This document shows, one piece after another, positions 1 through 8,896 of a stretch of 63,842 bases of DNA. A program made the position numbers and the translations under genes. The stretch comes from JBFXAN01 sp050184225 (lineage in GTDB: Bacteria; Chloroflexota; Dehalococcoidia; CAUJGQ01), in assembly GCA_050184225.1 (NCBI GenBank), contig JBFXAN010000014.1, positions 1 through 63,842 on the forward strand. The letters run 5' to 3'. Under the pieces are notes generated by a model. The model made no database searches, was not told the DNA's origin, and saw only the letters and a list, made by a program, of their open reading frames with translations. Numbering within the stretch: position 1 is the first letter of the stretch; the number at the start of each line of letters is the position of its first letter.

Positions 1-756
1 CCAATGCTTGCGCGGTTGCTGGCAGAGGTGGGCGGTCTGACGGTTGGGGCGCTGTTTCTGGCGCCGTTGCATCATCCGGTGTTGATGGCTGAGCAGGTGG
101 GGACGCTGGCGGCGCTGGCAGAGGGGCCGTTCGTCCTGGTGATGGCGGCGGGGGATGGCGAGGCGCAGTTCGCCCCGTTCGGCGTGCCGCTGAAGCAGCG
201 GCCCAGCCGGCTGGAGGAGCACCTGAGCATCGTCCGGCGGCTGCTCGACGGGGAGACGGTCAGTCATGAGGGACGCTACCACACGCTGAGTGACGTGCGG
301 ATCAGCCCGCTGCCGCCGGAGCGGGTGCCGATCTGGATCGGTGCCTCGGCACGTCCGGCGCTGGAGCGTGCGGCACGAATGGCAGATGGCTGGCTCGCCT
401 CTCCCAGCGCATCCGGCGAGATTCTAGGCACCGCCGCGACCATCTATCGCCAGGCGGCAGCGCGCGAGGGCCGGATGCCGATGCTCACCACTCGCCGCGA
501 TGTCTACGTCGGCGAGTCAGATGCGGAGGCTGAGGTGTCGGTCGCGCCGGTGCTGTCCCGTGGCTACCGTGGCTTTGGCCGAGAGGCGCTGTTGATCGGC
601 AGCCCGGCGACGGTGATCGACGGGCTGCGCGAGTTGCACGAGCTTGGGTTCGAGCACGTTCTCGTCCGGCACATCGTGCCGCAGCAGGAGCTTGTCTTGG
701 CCTCCTACCGGCGACTGGGATCGGAGGTGCTGCCCGCCGTGCGAGCGTTCGGCTGA
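1..756 (+). CDS. LLM-class flavin-dependent oxidoreductase, 5' truncated by window edge
   Basis: The frame is open from the first base, and the ATG at position 4 is probably internal because members of this family usually run above 300 residues and 251 are visible. Seen: the segment RLEEHLSIVRRLLDGETVSH and the SHEGRYH motif, followed by PIWIGASARPALERAARMADGW, which is the typical second half of a luciferase-like TIM barrel. Family knowledge: these enzymes use FMN or F420 to oxidise small organic substrates; the substrate cannot be read here. A second LLM protein lies at 56576-57616. The missing N-terminus holds the first barrel strands. Confidence 0.85.
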   Translation, partial: PMLARLLAEVGGLTVGALFLAPLHHPVLMAEQVGTLAALAEGPFVLVMAAGDGEAQFAPFGVPLKQRPSRLEEHLSIVRRLLDGETVSHEGRYHTLSDVRISPLPPERVPIWIGASARPALERAARMADGWLASPSASGEILGTAATIYRQAAAREGRMPMLTTRRDVYVGESDAEAEVSVAPVLSRGYRGFGREALLIGSPATVIDGLRELHELGFEHVLVRHIVPQQELVLASYRRLGSEVLPAVRAFG

Positions 757-985
757 GGCGTACGGCGAGATTTAATCCCTCCTACCATTGTGGTCTGCCT
801 GCAGGGCTATGACGCGGTCCCGCAATGAGTTTGCGACGACATCCGCATGGAACGACTCAGATCCATCTGGATAGGCGCGAGTGACATCGCGGCCTCCTGG
901 TGGTTTTGCATTGATGGCCGTCTGAGGATGATTGGGTACACTCCGACTTTCCGATGGACTGTCGATCCTCTCCCCCAACTTACGC

Positions 986-1546
986 TCAGGCGCGATCGGG
1001 CCGGCAGCGCGGGCGATCGGCGAGTGCTAGGGTGGCGAAGACGAGGAGGAGCGAGCCGGCACCGACACCCGTCACCGTGCTCGGCGCCAGGTCGGTCCAC
1101 AGCCCGACCACCAGGGCCACCCCGGCGACCGCACAGATCAGCGCCCCTAACGGCACCAGCAGTGGATCTTGCAGCACAGGTGCGAGCGCAAAGAAGTGCA
1201 CACCTACCACCGCGCAGACCCATACCGGCACGAATGTGCGCAGCCCGCTCACCTCCAGCACCCCGGCGCCGGCTCCCGCAATGAGGAACTCTGTGCCGAC
1301 GACGATGCCATAGCGCCGCCATGCCGACCCACCATGCAGAATGGAAGAGGCAGCGGAACTGCGGAACGCGCGCAAAGCTCCCAGTATCGCGACGACGATC
1401 GCCAGCGCGCTACCCACGGCCAGCGCCACACTCAATCCCAAAGAGGCGTCCGCCTGACCCCAGCCGAACCAGACGAAGGCGAAGAAAGCCTCGATCAACG
1501 CGGTCATGCCGCGGTCGCGTACAGAACGGTGTACAAGCTTCTCCAT
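986..1546 (-). CDS. Polytopic membrane protein of unknown function
   Basis: 186 aa. The ATG at 1546 was chosen because it lies 4 nt after the stop of the rhomboid-like gene; an upstream in-frame extension would overlap that gene. Five or six hydrophobic helices are visible (for example GLSVALAVGSALAIVVAILG and VPLGALICAVAGVALVVGLW), with Arg-rich loops on the inside and a hydrophilic Arg-rich C-terminus. No family was recognised. The tight spacing argues for co-transcription and translational coupling with the rhomboid-like protease, so the two may work together in the membrane. Confidence 0.6.
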   Translation of the reverse strand: MEKLVHRSVRDRGMTALIEAFFAFVWFGWGQADASLGLSVALAVGSALAIVVAILGALRAFRSSAASSILHGGSAWRRYGIVVGTEFLIAGAGAGVLEVSGLRTFVPVWVCAVVGVHFFALAPVLQDPLLVPLGALICAVAGVALVVGLWTDLAPSTVTGVGAGSLLLVFATLALADRPRCRPDRA

Positions 1547-1550
1547 TGGG

Positions 1551-2285
1551 TCAGGTTCCCTTCTCGCGAGCGGTCGCGTTCGGGGCGGGCAGCGGCAGCC
1601 GCGTACGGCCCGCGAGGACAATCACGGCAGCGATTATCATGCCGGCCGCGAGTGCGGCGCCGTGGATATCCGTCGCGGCCAGTAGGATGACGGCTGCGAC
1701 CGCGACGGCCGCGGCCACCGGCCGGCCGACGAGATGGCCGTGCTGCATCGTGATCTGGACCAGCACCCCGCCGATCAGGTAGACGATCAGGGCCGGCCAG
1801 AACAACGTGCTGAGCAGCCCACCGCACCAGTAGAGCACGGCAATCGGGGCGAGCTTGGGCACGCGTGCTTCGTCCAGCCACAACGCTACGACCATGGCGG
1901 CAGCAAGGCCACAGACGGCGACTGAGTTACCCGCCCCGTGCGGTTGCCAGGCATATCCGGCCAACTCGCCGGCCAGCCCTGTGCCGAAGTAACACACGAG
2001 CCACTGCCGCCGATTGAGGATCTGTTCGGTCAGTGCGCCGAGAACGAGCAGGAATGCCAGGTTGACGATCGTCCCCACAATGCCGCCGTCCTGCACAAAC
2101 AACGCCGTAAACGTCCGCCACCACTCGCCGTGCAGCCCCGTCGGGTCGCGCTGGAGAGCGTCGAACATGCCGGGGATCGCACGTTGCAGGAAGCTCATCG
2201 TCGCGGTGACTACGAACACGATCCCCGTGACGATTGGCAGCCGGCCCAAGCCGAGCTTCCGTTGGGCGAGCGCTGGAAATGTCAT
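1551..2285 (-). CDS. Rhomboid-like intramembrane serine protease
   Basis: 244 aa. Start ATG at 2285 is preceded by an AAGGAG ribosome site; a longer frame upstream was rejected because it reads as low-quality Arg/Ala-rich sequence. Seen: a WWRTFT motif near residue 57 in the position of the rhomboid WR loop, GNSVAVCG with Ser121 on one helix, and His208 in IHGAALAAG on the last-but-one helix, the arrangement of a rhomboid Ser-His dyad. The motif is GNS rather than the usual GxSG, so activity is likely but not certain. Acts in the cytoplasmic membrane; the substrate is unknown. First gene of a two-gene operon. Confidence 0.7.
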   Translation of the reverse strand: MTFPALAQRKLGLGRLPIVTGIVFVVTATMSFLQRAIPGMFDALQRDPTGLHGEWWRTFTALFVQDGGIVGTIVNLAFLLVLGALTEQILNRRQWLVCYFGTGLAGELAGYAWQPHGAGNSVAVCGLAAAMVVALWLDEARVPKLAPIAVLYWCGGLLSTLFWPALIVYLIGGVLVQITMQHGHLVGRPVAAAVAVAAVILLAATDIHGAALAAGMIIAAVIVLAGRTRLPLPAPNATAREKGT

Positions 2286-2616
2286 CGCGCGCTCCTTTTG
2301 GTGAGCGATGTCCAGCGATGGACGTCGTCGGTGTGCTGCGGCAGCTCCGGCACGTGCGCCAAGGTGCGGCCCAGCGTCAGCGCGGAGAGCGCGAGGACAA
2401 GCACGCGCCACGTCCGGGCGAGGAAGGTCCTTCGTCAGGTATCCCTCCGTTCTCGCTTGCCCAGCTGTGATCGGGACTCGCTCATCGTTAATCGTGACTA
2501 AATTATAGAGCATTGATTAGCAATTCGCGGGTGACAGCGACCGACTGCTGAGGTTCCGATCACGCTGAGGTCTTGCCAAGAGAGGCACACAGAGAGCGGA
2601 GCGCCGCTGACTGTAC
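2286..2616. other. Intergenic leader with possible promoter for the rhomboid operon
   Basis: 331 bp with no convincing gene. The one notable signal is a TATAAT hexamer read on the minus strand at 2507-2502 inside an AT-rich patch (about 2490-2520) that stands out from the GC-rich surroundings. No good -35 box at 16-18 bp is visible. If it is used, the rhomboid transcript has a leader of about 200 nt. Confidence 0.3.
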
Positions 2617-3036
2617 CTATGGGCTACCCTTGGGGAGCGGTTCGGATGTTGAGCTGAGGAAGGCCAGCGGCGCCCGCCGCGCGGTCTCGTCCAACGCGGC
2701 CGGCCAATTGTCGTCCTCCGCGAGCGTGTGCACCGCAAGTTGGTCGACGCCATCGCAGGCGCCGTCGCGGAGCCAGCGCGGCCAGAGGATGCGGGCGCAG
2801 AGTTTGCAGCAGATCACTTCGCTGTCGCCCCAACCGGCGTCGCGCCAATGAGAGCGGCGGGTGTTGCGTCCGCAGAGAGTGTGCTCGTTGGCGCACAGGA
2901 CGTGATAGCAGCCGACATCGCCGATGGCGGCCATGCGGTCGTACTTGGCCAGGTGGACGGTGAGGCCGGGACGCACCCAGCCACGGCGCCGGACGGGGCC
3001 GATCGTAACTCCTCGGATATAGTGTATTTCGGGCAC
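2617..3036 (-). CDS. Small Cys-rich protein, possible zinc binder
   Basis: 139 aa from a GTG at 3036 preceded by AGGAAGG. The frame stays open further upstream but that part looks non-coding. The centre holds several cysteines and histidines (CYHVLCANEHTLCG, then CCKLCARILWP), which could form one treble-clef-like metal site; no catalytic motif is visible and the C-terminus is acidic then flexible. The family is not recognised. It is monocistronic, between the rhomboid promoter region and a divergent methyltransferase. Confidence 0.5.
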   Translation of the reverse strand: MPEIHYIRGVTIGPVRRRGWVRPGLTVHLAKYDRMAAIGDVGCYHVLCANEHTLCGRNTRRSHWRDAGWGDSEVICCKLCARILWPRWLRDGACDGVDQLAVHTLAEDDNWPAALDETARRAPLAFLSSTSEPLPKGSP

Positions 3037-3218
3037 GTGCCTTCCTATCGCAAGAGATGTGGAGGACGCCGGAAGCGATCCCGTCGAACTGCTCGTCAAC
3101 TGTGCAGCACGACTACGTCGCAATGCTATCCCATTGACCACACCTCTCGTGACCATCACTGGGATGAGGCTAGCGCGCGATACCATGCTGGGGCATTTTT
3201 GGCCGGGAGGGGACGCGA

Positions 3219-4046
3219 GTGAGATGCAATGACGCGAGCTCGCCCGATCAGGTTCGCACAATGCACGAAAGCAACCGTGCGGCGTGGAACGAGGGTGCGG
3301 TTGGCTATACGGAATACATCGGCGATATGGACGTGCTGCCCGGCGGTGGTACGACGTTGAAACCGGTCGAGCTGGAGCATCTGGGTGACCTGTCGTGGTG
3401 TGGGCGGGCGATCCATCTCCAGTGTGCCTCCGGGGCGGACACACTTTCGCTCCACAGCCTCGGCGCGCGGGAGGTGATCGGCGTCGATATCAGCGACGTG
3501 CATATCGAGAACGCGCGGCGGAAGACGGAACAACTCGGGTTTCCGGCCCGCTGGTATCGCTGTGACCTGCTCGACACGCCGCACGAGTTGGATGGCACGG
3601 CCGACCTTGTCTACACGGGCAAGGGTGCGCTCAACTGGCTCCAGGACATCGAGGGGTGGGCGCGTGTGGTGGCGCGTTTGTTACGTCCGGGCGGCCGGTT
3701 CTACTGCTACGAGGGGCATCCGATCACCTGGCCTTTCAGGTTCGAGGCCGAGCATTGGGAATGGGATCCGGAGCAGAGCTATTTCCGAACTGAACCGGAG
3801 CCGTCGCAGGGGTGGACGCCGGAATATCTCGGCGATGTGATCGCGACCCCTACCGAGAAGCAGGCGGTCAAGTATGAGCGGGTATGGCCGGTGAGCACGA
3901 TCATCAACGCCTTGATCGGCGCCGGTCTTCGGCTTGACCGATTCACCGAGCATCCGGAGAAGTACTGGAACAGCTTTCCCAACATCGCGCCAGAGGAGAC
4001 GGCGGCGCTGCCGCAGACCTTCGCGCTCCAGATGACCAAAGTTTGA
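3219..4046 (+). CDS. Class I SAM-dependent methyltransferase
   Basis: 275 aa. The start follows a GGGAGGGG stretch about 11 nt upstream; an internal ATG at 3261 (MHESNRAAWN) is an alternative. Seen: a motif I region with IHLQCASGADTLSLHSLG (less Gly-rich than usual), then EVIGVDISDVHIENARR for motif II, DLVYTGKGALNWL for the substrate-side Asp, and LLRPGGRFYCYEGHP for the post-III strand. Family knowledge: proteins of this type methylate small molecules; the acceptor is unknown. Stands alone, divergent from the Cys-rich gene. Confidence 0.8.
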   Translation: MRCNDASSPDQVRTMHESNRAAWNEGAVGYTEYIGDMDVLPGGGTTLKPVELEHLGDLSWCGRAIHLQCASGADTLSLHSLGAREVIGVDISDVHIENARRKTEQLGFPARWYRCDLLDTPHELDGTADLVYTGKGALNWLQDIEGWARVVARLLRPGGRFYCYEGHPITWPFRFEAEHWEWDPEQSYFRTEPEPSQGWTPEYLGDVIATPTEKQAVKYERVWPVSTIINALIGAGLRLDRFTEHPEKYWNSFPNIAPEETAALPQTFALQMTKV

Positions 4047-4156
4047 GATACCGGCCCGTGATTCGTGCTGTGTTGCGTACCCGACGAGCAACCGCCTGAT
4101 TCTGTACGGGGTGGATCGGCGATAATCATCGTCAACGGTTGTGGCTGGAGGTATTC

Positions 4157-4654
4157 ATGTACACGCGCGTGCTCGTTCCGCTGGACGGCTCACACTTCTC
4201 CGAGCAGGCGCTCGACCATGCCGCCGCGATGGCGAAACGATTCGACGCACGGGTGACGTTGGTGCTTGCCTTTGAGGGATTGGACCATCTGGCACAGACG
4301 CTTGCCGTTCGGGACGGAGAGATTGATCGCGCTGTGTGGGAGCGGGTGCATCACTCGACGGACGAGGGGCTGGCGGCGGCACGCGCGTATCTCGAGTCGC
4401 GGGCGGACACGTTCACCGCCCAAGGCACCACGGTGGAGTCAATCGTGGTCGATGCCCGGCAGGGCACACCGGCGGCCGTCATCCTCGCGGAGGCGGAGCG
4501 ACAGCCGGGCACGGTGATCGTCATGTCGACGCATGGACGGGGCGGACTTCGGCGGGTGATCTTTGGCAGTTCGGCGAAGACGATCGTGGAAACCTCGGCG
4601 TGTCCGGTGCTGCTGGTGCGGGCGAAGGATCAGGCTGGCGACGGAGCGGCATAG
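4157..4654 (+). CDS. Universal stress protein, UspA family
   Basis: 165 aa, single Usp domain. The ATG at 4157 is preceded by GGAGG at good spacing; a start 18 nt upstream has no such site. Seen: the N-terminal strand YTRVLVPLDGSHFSEQAL with the conserved Asp, and the C-terminal ATP-binding signature STHGRGGLRRVIFGSSA, matching G-2x-G-9x-GS, followed by CPVLLVR. Family knowledge: ATP-binding Usp proteins act in the cytosol in stress survival by an ill-defined signalling role. Followed by a very small membrane ORF. Confidence 0.92.
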   Translation: MYTRVLVPLDGSHFSEQALDHAAAMAKRFDARVTLVLAFEGLDHLAQTLAVRDGEIDRAVWERVHHSTDEGLAAARAYLESRADTFTAQGTTVESIVVDARQGTPAAVILAEAERQPGTVIVMSTHGRGGLRRVIFGSSAKTIVETSACPVLLVRAKDQAGDGAA

Positions 4655-4762
4655 GTTCCGCGGGCAGGTCGAAACAGGCGTGCCGGTACGGTCTATTGAG
4701 GCCGGCGTTGAGGGACAATTCATACGCTATCGATGCAGCAGGTCAGCGAAGGTCGCACGGTG

Positions 4763-4924
4763 ATGGAACTCGGCATCCTCCTTGCAGCATCCCTCCTTCT
4801 CCTCTGTGCCGTGGTGGCAGCCGGCATCTACAGCCGAACTGAGCATTGCTTCTTCGCGATGCGCGAGGCACGACGCCAGGTTCGCCGTCTCGCCGATCGC
4901 CGGCGACGGCAGTGGGATTACTGA
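4763..4924 (+). CDS. Single-pass membrane microprotein (hypothetical)
   Basis: 53 aa from ATG 4763 (a GTG one codon upstream is also possible). Residues 2-22 form one hydrophobic helix (ELGILLAASLLLLCAVVAAG), followed by a strongly basic tail with RRQVRRLADRRRRQ, which predicts an N-out, C-in orientation. The ribosome site is weak. Plausible but unproven; it may be regulatory or a spurious ORF. Confidence 0.35.
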   Translation: MELGILLAASLLLLCAVVAAGIYSRTEHCFFAMREARRQVRRLADRRRRQWDY

Positions 4925-5031
4925 CGTCATTCTTCACCGACGGCGAACGTCTGGAGCATCTCGACCCGGAACCTGTCCACCCAGGATCGTGGCCACGCCA
5001 TGCATTTTGATCAGTCACGCTGTCCAACATA

Positions 5032-5060
5032 TTGACACGCGTTAGGCGCAACGTTAGCAT
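5032..5060 (+). promoter_or_regulatory. Sigma-70-type promoter for oligopeptide importer locus 1
   Basis: A perfect TTGACA at 5032-5037 is separated by 17 bp from TAGCAT at 5055-5060 (4 of 6 matches to TATAAT). It lies about 90 bp before the binding-protein start codon in a 220-bp gene-free interval, the expected place for the operon promoter. Confidence 0.6.
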
Positions 5061-5147
5061 GGCGCCACCTTGAACCGTCGTTCGACTTCGGCAACGGTTG
5101 GTCGATGATGCGGCGGATTTTGGTCATGGTACAAGAGGAGGGGCGCC

Positions 5148-6872
5148 ATGGCGGCAGGTCTTAGCAGCGGCATGTTCGGCACGCGGATGCGACGCCGGCG
5201 GTTGATGGGCACGGCGCTGGCCGGGGGCGGTGCGGCGTTCGTGATCGCCTGCGGCGGCTCGCAGTCACGCAGCGAGAGCACAGGCGGCGCGACGGGGTCG
5301 AGCCAAGGCGGCGGCATCGCTACGGCGGTAACGGGACAAACCGCGCCGGGGTCGACCGAGCAGGTGAAGCGCGGTGGCACCTTCACCATCTCGAACGGTT
5401 CGCCGCGGACGCTCGACCCGCACTTCGACACGTTCCCAGCAAACACGATCGTCACCAACAACGTCTACAACAAGATCCTCACCTTTACACCGGACCTGAC
5501 GAAGATCGAACCGGAACTGGCGACGGCGATGCCGGAGCAGCCGGACCCGCTCACCTACACGTTCAAAATCCGTCAGGGGATCAAATACCAGAACGTGCCG
5601 CCGGCCAACGGCCGCGAGATGACCGCGGCCGATGTGAAGTACAGCATCGAACGGCAGATGACGCGCGAGCCGGGGAAGTTCCAGCATGCCTATTTCTTCC
5701 TCGATCGCATCGCCAGTATCGAGACACCGGACAACTACACCGTCACGATGAAGATGGCGAAGCCGTACGCTCCCTTCATGAGCTACGTGGCCAGTCCCTG
5801 GACGATGGTAATCAACAAGGAGTTGGTGGAGCGGGACGGTGACCTCACGCAGAACGCGGTCGGTACCGGCCCCTTCATCTTTGAAGAGTGGCAGAAGGAT
5901 GTGCAGCACCGGCTGCGGCGTAATCCTGACTACTGGGAGAAGGACGCGAGCGGTGGGGCACTGCCGTACGTCGACAATATCGTCGTCCGCATCTCGACGG
6001 ACGCCAACGCGATCCAGGCGATGTTCGTCAACCAGGACGTCCTCGCCTCCGGCATCCAGTTCACATTCGTTGAAGAGATCAAGAAGAAATTCCCGAAAGC
6101 GAACTACCGGGCGGTGCCGAGCCAGTTCTGGCGGCAGATGCGCACGTCGCCGTATGACGGGATGAAGTACCAGCATCGCGCGCCGTTCACCGATATCCGC
6201 GTGCGCCAGGCGATCGTGCAGTCGGTGAACAAGCAGGAAATCCTGGATACCGTGTTCTCCGGTGACGGCATCCCCGCCTTCGGTCCGATCCTGCCGATCT
6301 ATCCGTTGTGGGCGCTGAAGGAAGACCCGGTGAAGTTCGACATCGCCAGCTCGAAGCAGTTGCTGGAAGCAGCAGGGCATGGTCAGGGCTGGGACGACGA
6401 GATGATCTTCGCGCAGGGCGCGGCCGGCGATACTGCCAGTCAGGTGGGCGAGGTGCTCAAGTCGCAGCTTGCCAAAATCGGCGTCAACGTCACGCTGAAG
6501 CCGATGGATTCGACGGCGTATTACAACAAGACCTACGCCTACGACTACACGATGTCCCACCACGTACCGCTGAATAATCCTGACCCGGACGAGAACCTTG
6601 CCTCGTACTTCGGTCGCAACTCCACCTTCTTCAAGTGGGGCAATCAGGACGTGTGGGCGCTGATCGACAAGCAGGCGGAGACGCTCGATCAGGCCGAACG
6701 GCAGAAGATCGTGGAAGAGGCGCAGCGTAAGATCGTGCTCGACTACCCGATGTCGTTCATCTATTCACCGAACGGCCACTACTTCACCCACTCGAAGGTG
6801 AAGGGGTGGTTCTATCCGAACGATCTGTACGACGGCCGGCTGAAGGAAGTCTGGATCGATCCTGCAGGATAA
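5148..6872 (+). CDS. Oligopeptide ABC transporter substrate-binding lipoprotein (SBP family 5)
   Basis: 574 aa; the start is preceded by GAGGAGGGG. The N-terminus carries a Tat-like RRRRLMG followed by a hydrophobic stretch and a lipobox ending at Cys35 (FVIAC), so it is probably exported folded and lipid-anchored on the outer face. Then a Ser/Gly/Thr linker and the family-5 pattern: RGGTFTISNGSPRTLDPHFD, YTFKIRQGIKYQNVPP, AADVKYSIERQMT and GTGPFIFEEW. Captures peptides or similar solutes for the two permeases downstream. No ATPase gene follows. A hairpin separates it from the permease, which would favour binding-protein excess. Confidence 0.92.
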   Translation: MAAGLSSGMFGTRMRRRRLMGTALAGGGAAFVIACGGSQSRSESTGGATGSSQGGGIATAVTGQTAPGSTEQVKRGGTFTISNGSPRTLDPHFDTFPANTIVTNNVYNKILTFTPDLTKIEPELATAMPEQPDPLTYTFKIRQGIKYQNVPPANGREMTAADVKYSIERQMTREPGKFQHAYFFLDRIASIETPDNYTVTMKMAKPYAPFMSYVASPWTMVINKELVERDGDLTQNAVGTGPFIFEEWQKDVQHRLRRNPDYWEKDASGGALPYVDNIVVRISTDANAIQAMFVNQDVLASGIQFTFVEEIKKKFPKANYRAVPSQFWRQMRTSPYDGMKYQHRAPFTDIRVRQAIVQSVNKQEILDTVFSGDGIPAFGPILPIYPLWALKEDPVKFDIASSKQLLEAAGHGQGWDDEMIFAQGAAGDTASQVGEVLKSQLAKIGVNVTLKPMDSTAYYNKTYAYDYTMSHHVPLNNPDPDENLASYFGRNSTFFKWGNQDVWALIDKQAETLDQAERQKIVEEAQRKIVLDYPMSFIYSPNGHYFTHSKVKGWFYPNDLYDGRLKEVWIDPAG

Positions 6873-6881
6873 CGAGATTGG

Positions 6882-6935
6882 GGATCGGGGTTCCGAGTTG
6901 TTGCCGCACAAGCGCTGAACTCGGAACCCCGATCC
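6882..6935. repeat. Intra-operon inverted repeat between binding protein and permease
   Basis: Two perfect 18-bp arms (6882-6899 and 6918-6935) around an 18-nt loop begin 9 nt after the binding-protein stop. The arm sequence starts GGATCGGGGTTCCGAG. No T-run follows, so partial termination or mRNA 3'-end protection is more likely than full termination. Confidence 0.8.
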
Positions 6936-6961
6936 TTGAACTGAAGCGGAGCAACGACAAG

Positions 6962-7906
6962 ATGGCGACATATGCGATCCGGCGGCTGCTGCTGGCGGTG
7001 CCGACGCTGGTTGTGGTGATGCTGGCGGTCTTCAGCATCATCCGGCTGCTGCCGGGAGACATCGTGCGGCTGATGGTCGCGGAGCAGAACTACGCCGTCG
7101 ACGAGGAGGCGCTGCGCGAAGACCTTGGCCTCAATGACCCGCTCCTCGTCCAGTTCGCCAAGTGGACCGGCGGCGTTCTTACCGGCGATCTGGGTGAATC
7201 ACTCTGGACGAAGCGGTCGATCGCCTCGGAGCTACGCGCGCGGGTGCCGGTGAGCATGGAGCTCGGTATCTATTCCGTGCTGATCGGGTTGCTTATTGCC
7301 CTGCCCGTGGGGATCCTCTCCGCGATCCGACAGGATACCTTTTTGGACTATTTAGGCCGAAGCTTCGCGATTGGGCTGATCTCGATCCCGGGCTTCTGGC
7401 TGGCGACGCTGTTGCTCACCTTTCCGCTGATCTGGTGGGGCTGGGCGCCGCCGTTGTCGTACAAAACGTGGGCCGACGGACCGATCGACCACCTCTACTA
7501 TTTCTTCTGGCCGGCGTTGCTGCTGGGGGCCGGCCTCTCCGGCACGACGATGCGGCTGACGCGCAACCAGATGTTGGAAGTACTGCGCCAGGACTATGTG
7601 CGCACGGCGCACGCCAAGGGATTGCGCGAGCGATCGGTGATTGTGCGTCACGCGCTCAAGAACGCGATGATCCCGGTGGTGACGGTGATCGGGCTGCAGA
7701 TCGGCTTCGTAGTGAGCGGAACCGTGATCTTCGAGACGATCTTCAGTATGCCGGGAGTGGGGAAGTTCTACTTTGAGGCGATCAACTTCCGCGACTACCC
7801 GACGATCCAGGCGGTGGCGCTGTTCATCGCGGTGACGATCGTGTTGGCGAACATTGTGGTCGATCTTACCTATGCGATGATCGACCCGCGCATTCGATAC
7901 ACGTAG
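6962..7906 (+). CDS. Oligopeptide ABC transporter permease, DppB/OppB type
   Basis: 314 aa from ATG 6962 (GGAG upstream). Typical of the family: first helix in YAIRRLLLAVPTLVVVMLAV, large periplasmic loop with DPLLVQFAKWTGGVLTGDLG, and the cytoplasmic EAA loop near residues 210-235 (DYVRTAHAKGLRERSVIVRH), which docks onto the ATPase. Ends in MIDPRIRYT, the usual C-terminus. Pairs with the next gene 9 nt downstream. Because no ATP-binding subunit is encoded here, it must share one made elsewhere. Confidence 0.93.
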   Translation: MATYAIRRLLLAVPTLVVVMLAVFSIIRLLPGDIVRLMVAEQNYAVDEEALREDLGLNDPLLVQFAKWTGGVLTGDLGESLWTKRSIASELRARVPVSMELGIYSVLIGLLIALPVGILSAIRQDTFLDYLGRSFAIGLISIPGFWLATLLLTFPLIWWGWAPPLSYKTWADGPIDHLYYFFWPALLLGAGLSGTTMRLTRNQMLEVLRQDYVRTAHAKGLRERSVIVRHALKNAMIPVVTVIGLQIGFVVSGTVIFETIFSMPGVGKFYFEAINFRDYPTIQAVALFIAVTIVLANIVVDLTYAMIDPRIRYT

Positions 7907-7915
7907 GGGGCACCC

Positions 7916-8824
7916 ATGGCCACCACCACGGCAACGGATGTATTCTCCGCTGGCGCCGTCAGCGTGCGACATCGCTCATTCTGGTGGGATGTGCTCGTGC
8001 GTCTGGTGCGCACGAAGCCGCTCGGATTGATCGGTGGCGTGATCGTCGTGGTGATGATCGTCGCCGCGATCGGCGCGCCGATCCTCGCTCCCTACGACTA
8101 CAAAGAGATCGTCGGGTCGGAGCGGCTGAAGCCGCCCTCGGCAACGTATTTCATGGGCACCGATAACCTTGGCCGCGACATGTACAGCCGTATTCTCTAT
8201 GGTGCGCGAATCTCGCTCTACGTCGGCTTTGCGGCCGTGCTCCTGGCGACGACGGCGGCGATGTTGATCGGTGTCACATCTGCGTATTTTGGAAGCTGGT
8301 TCGACACGATCACGCAGCGGTTCGTCGATGCGATGCAGGCGCTACCCGGTCTGATCCTGATCCTGACGATCATGGCGCTGCTCGGCACCGGCACGGTGAA
8401 CGTGATCATGGCGATCGCCTTCGGTAGTGCGGTGAGTGGATCACGGATCATCCGCAGTGCGGCGCTCTCGATCAAGACGCAGCCGTACATCGAGGCGGCG
8501 CGGACGCTCGGCGCACGGGACTCGCGGATCATCTTTCAGCACATCATGCCGAACGTGATGGCGCCGGCGATCACGCTGGCGACGTTGGGGTTGGGCGGCG
8601 CGATCTTGGCGGAGTCGTCGCTGTCGTTCCTGGGATTCGGTGTGCCGCCGGATGTGCCGACCTGGGGCGGGATGCTTTCGGGCGCGGGCCGGCGGTGGAT
8701 GTTGCAGGCGTGGTGGATGGCGTTCTTCCCCGGCCTGATCCTCTCCCTGGCGATCTTCGGCTTCAACATGCTCGGCGATGCGATGCGCGACTTGCTCGAC
8801 CCGCGGCTGCGCGGCGGGCGATAA
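7916..8824 (+). CDS. Oligopeptide ABC transporter permease, DppC/OppC type
   Basis: 302 aa. N-terminal OppC segment with a transmembrane helix, then HFMGTDNLGRDM-like FMGTDNLGRDMYSRILYGAR, and the EAA loop with IEAARTLGARDSRIIFQHIM. C-terminus is GFNMLGDAMRDLLDPRLRGG, the signature end of the family. Follows the DppB-type gene by 9 nt with a GGGGG ribosome site, so the two are translated together. The last 57 bp have a diverged copy at 9451-9507. A weak hairpin with GATGCGG/CCGCATC arms at 8850-8880 may end the transcript. Confidence 0.93.
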   Translation: MATTTATDVFSAGAVSVRHRSFWWDVLVRLVRTKPLGLIGGVIVVVMIVAAIGAPILAPYDYKEIVGSERLKPPSATYFMGTDNLGRDMYSRILYGARISLYVGFAAVLLATTAAMLIGVTSAYFGSWFDTITQRFVDAMQALPGLILILTIMALLGTGTVNVIMAIAFGSAVSGSRIIRSAALSIKTQPYIEAARTLGARDSRIIFQHIMPNVMAPAITLATLGLGGAILAESSLSFLGFGVPPDVPTWGGMLSGAGRRWMLQAWWMAFFPGLILSLAIFGFNMLGDAMRDLLDPRLRGGR

Positions 8825-8896
8825 GATCGCTGCTACACTGGTTGGGCCGGATGCGGGAACCCCAGCAGCCTCTCCGCATCGTCCACGGGAGTACGC

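Noticed and set aside
2617..3444. 275-aa version of the Cys-rich protein
   Set aside because: The first 136 codons overlap the divergent methyltransferase and lack protein character.
5265..6563. 432-codon frame opposite the locus 1 binding protein
   Set aside because: Shadow frame; the sense strand encodes a clear SBP family 5 protein.
8850..8880. Strong terminator after importer locus 1
   Set aside because: Arms are only 7 bp (GATGCGG/CCGCATC) with a 17-nt loop and no T-run; mentioned only in the permease entry.
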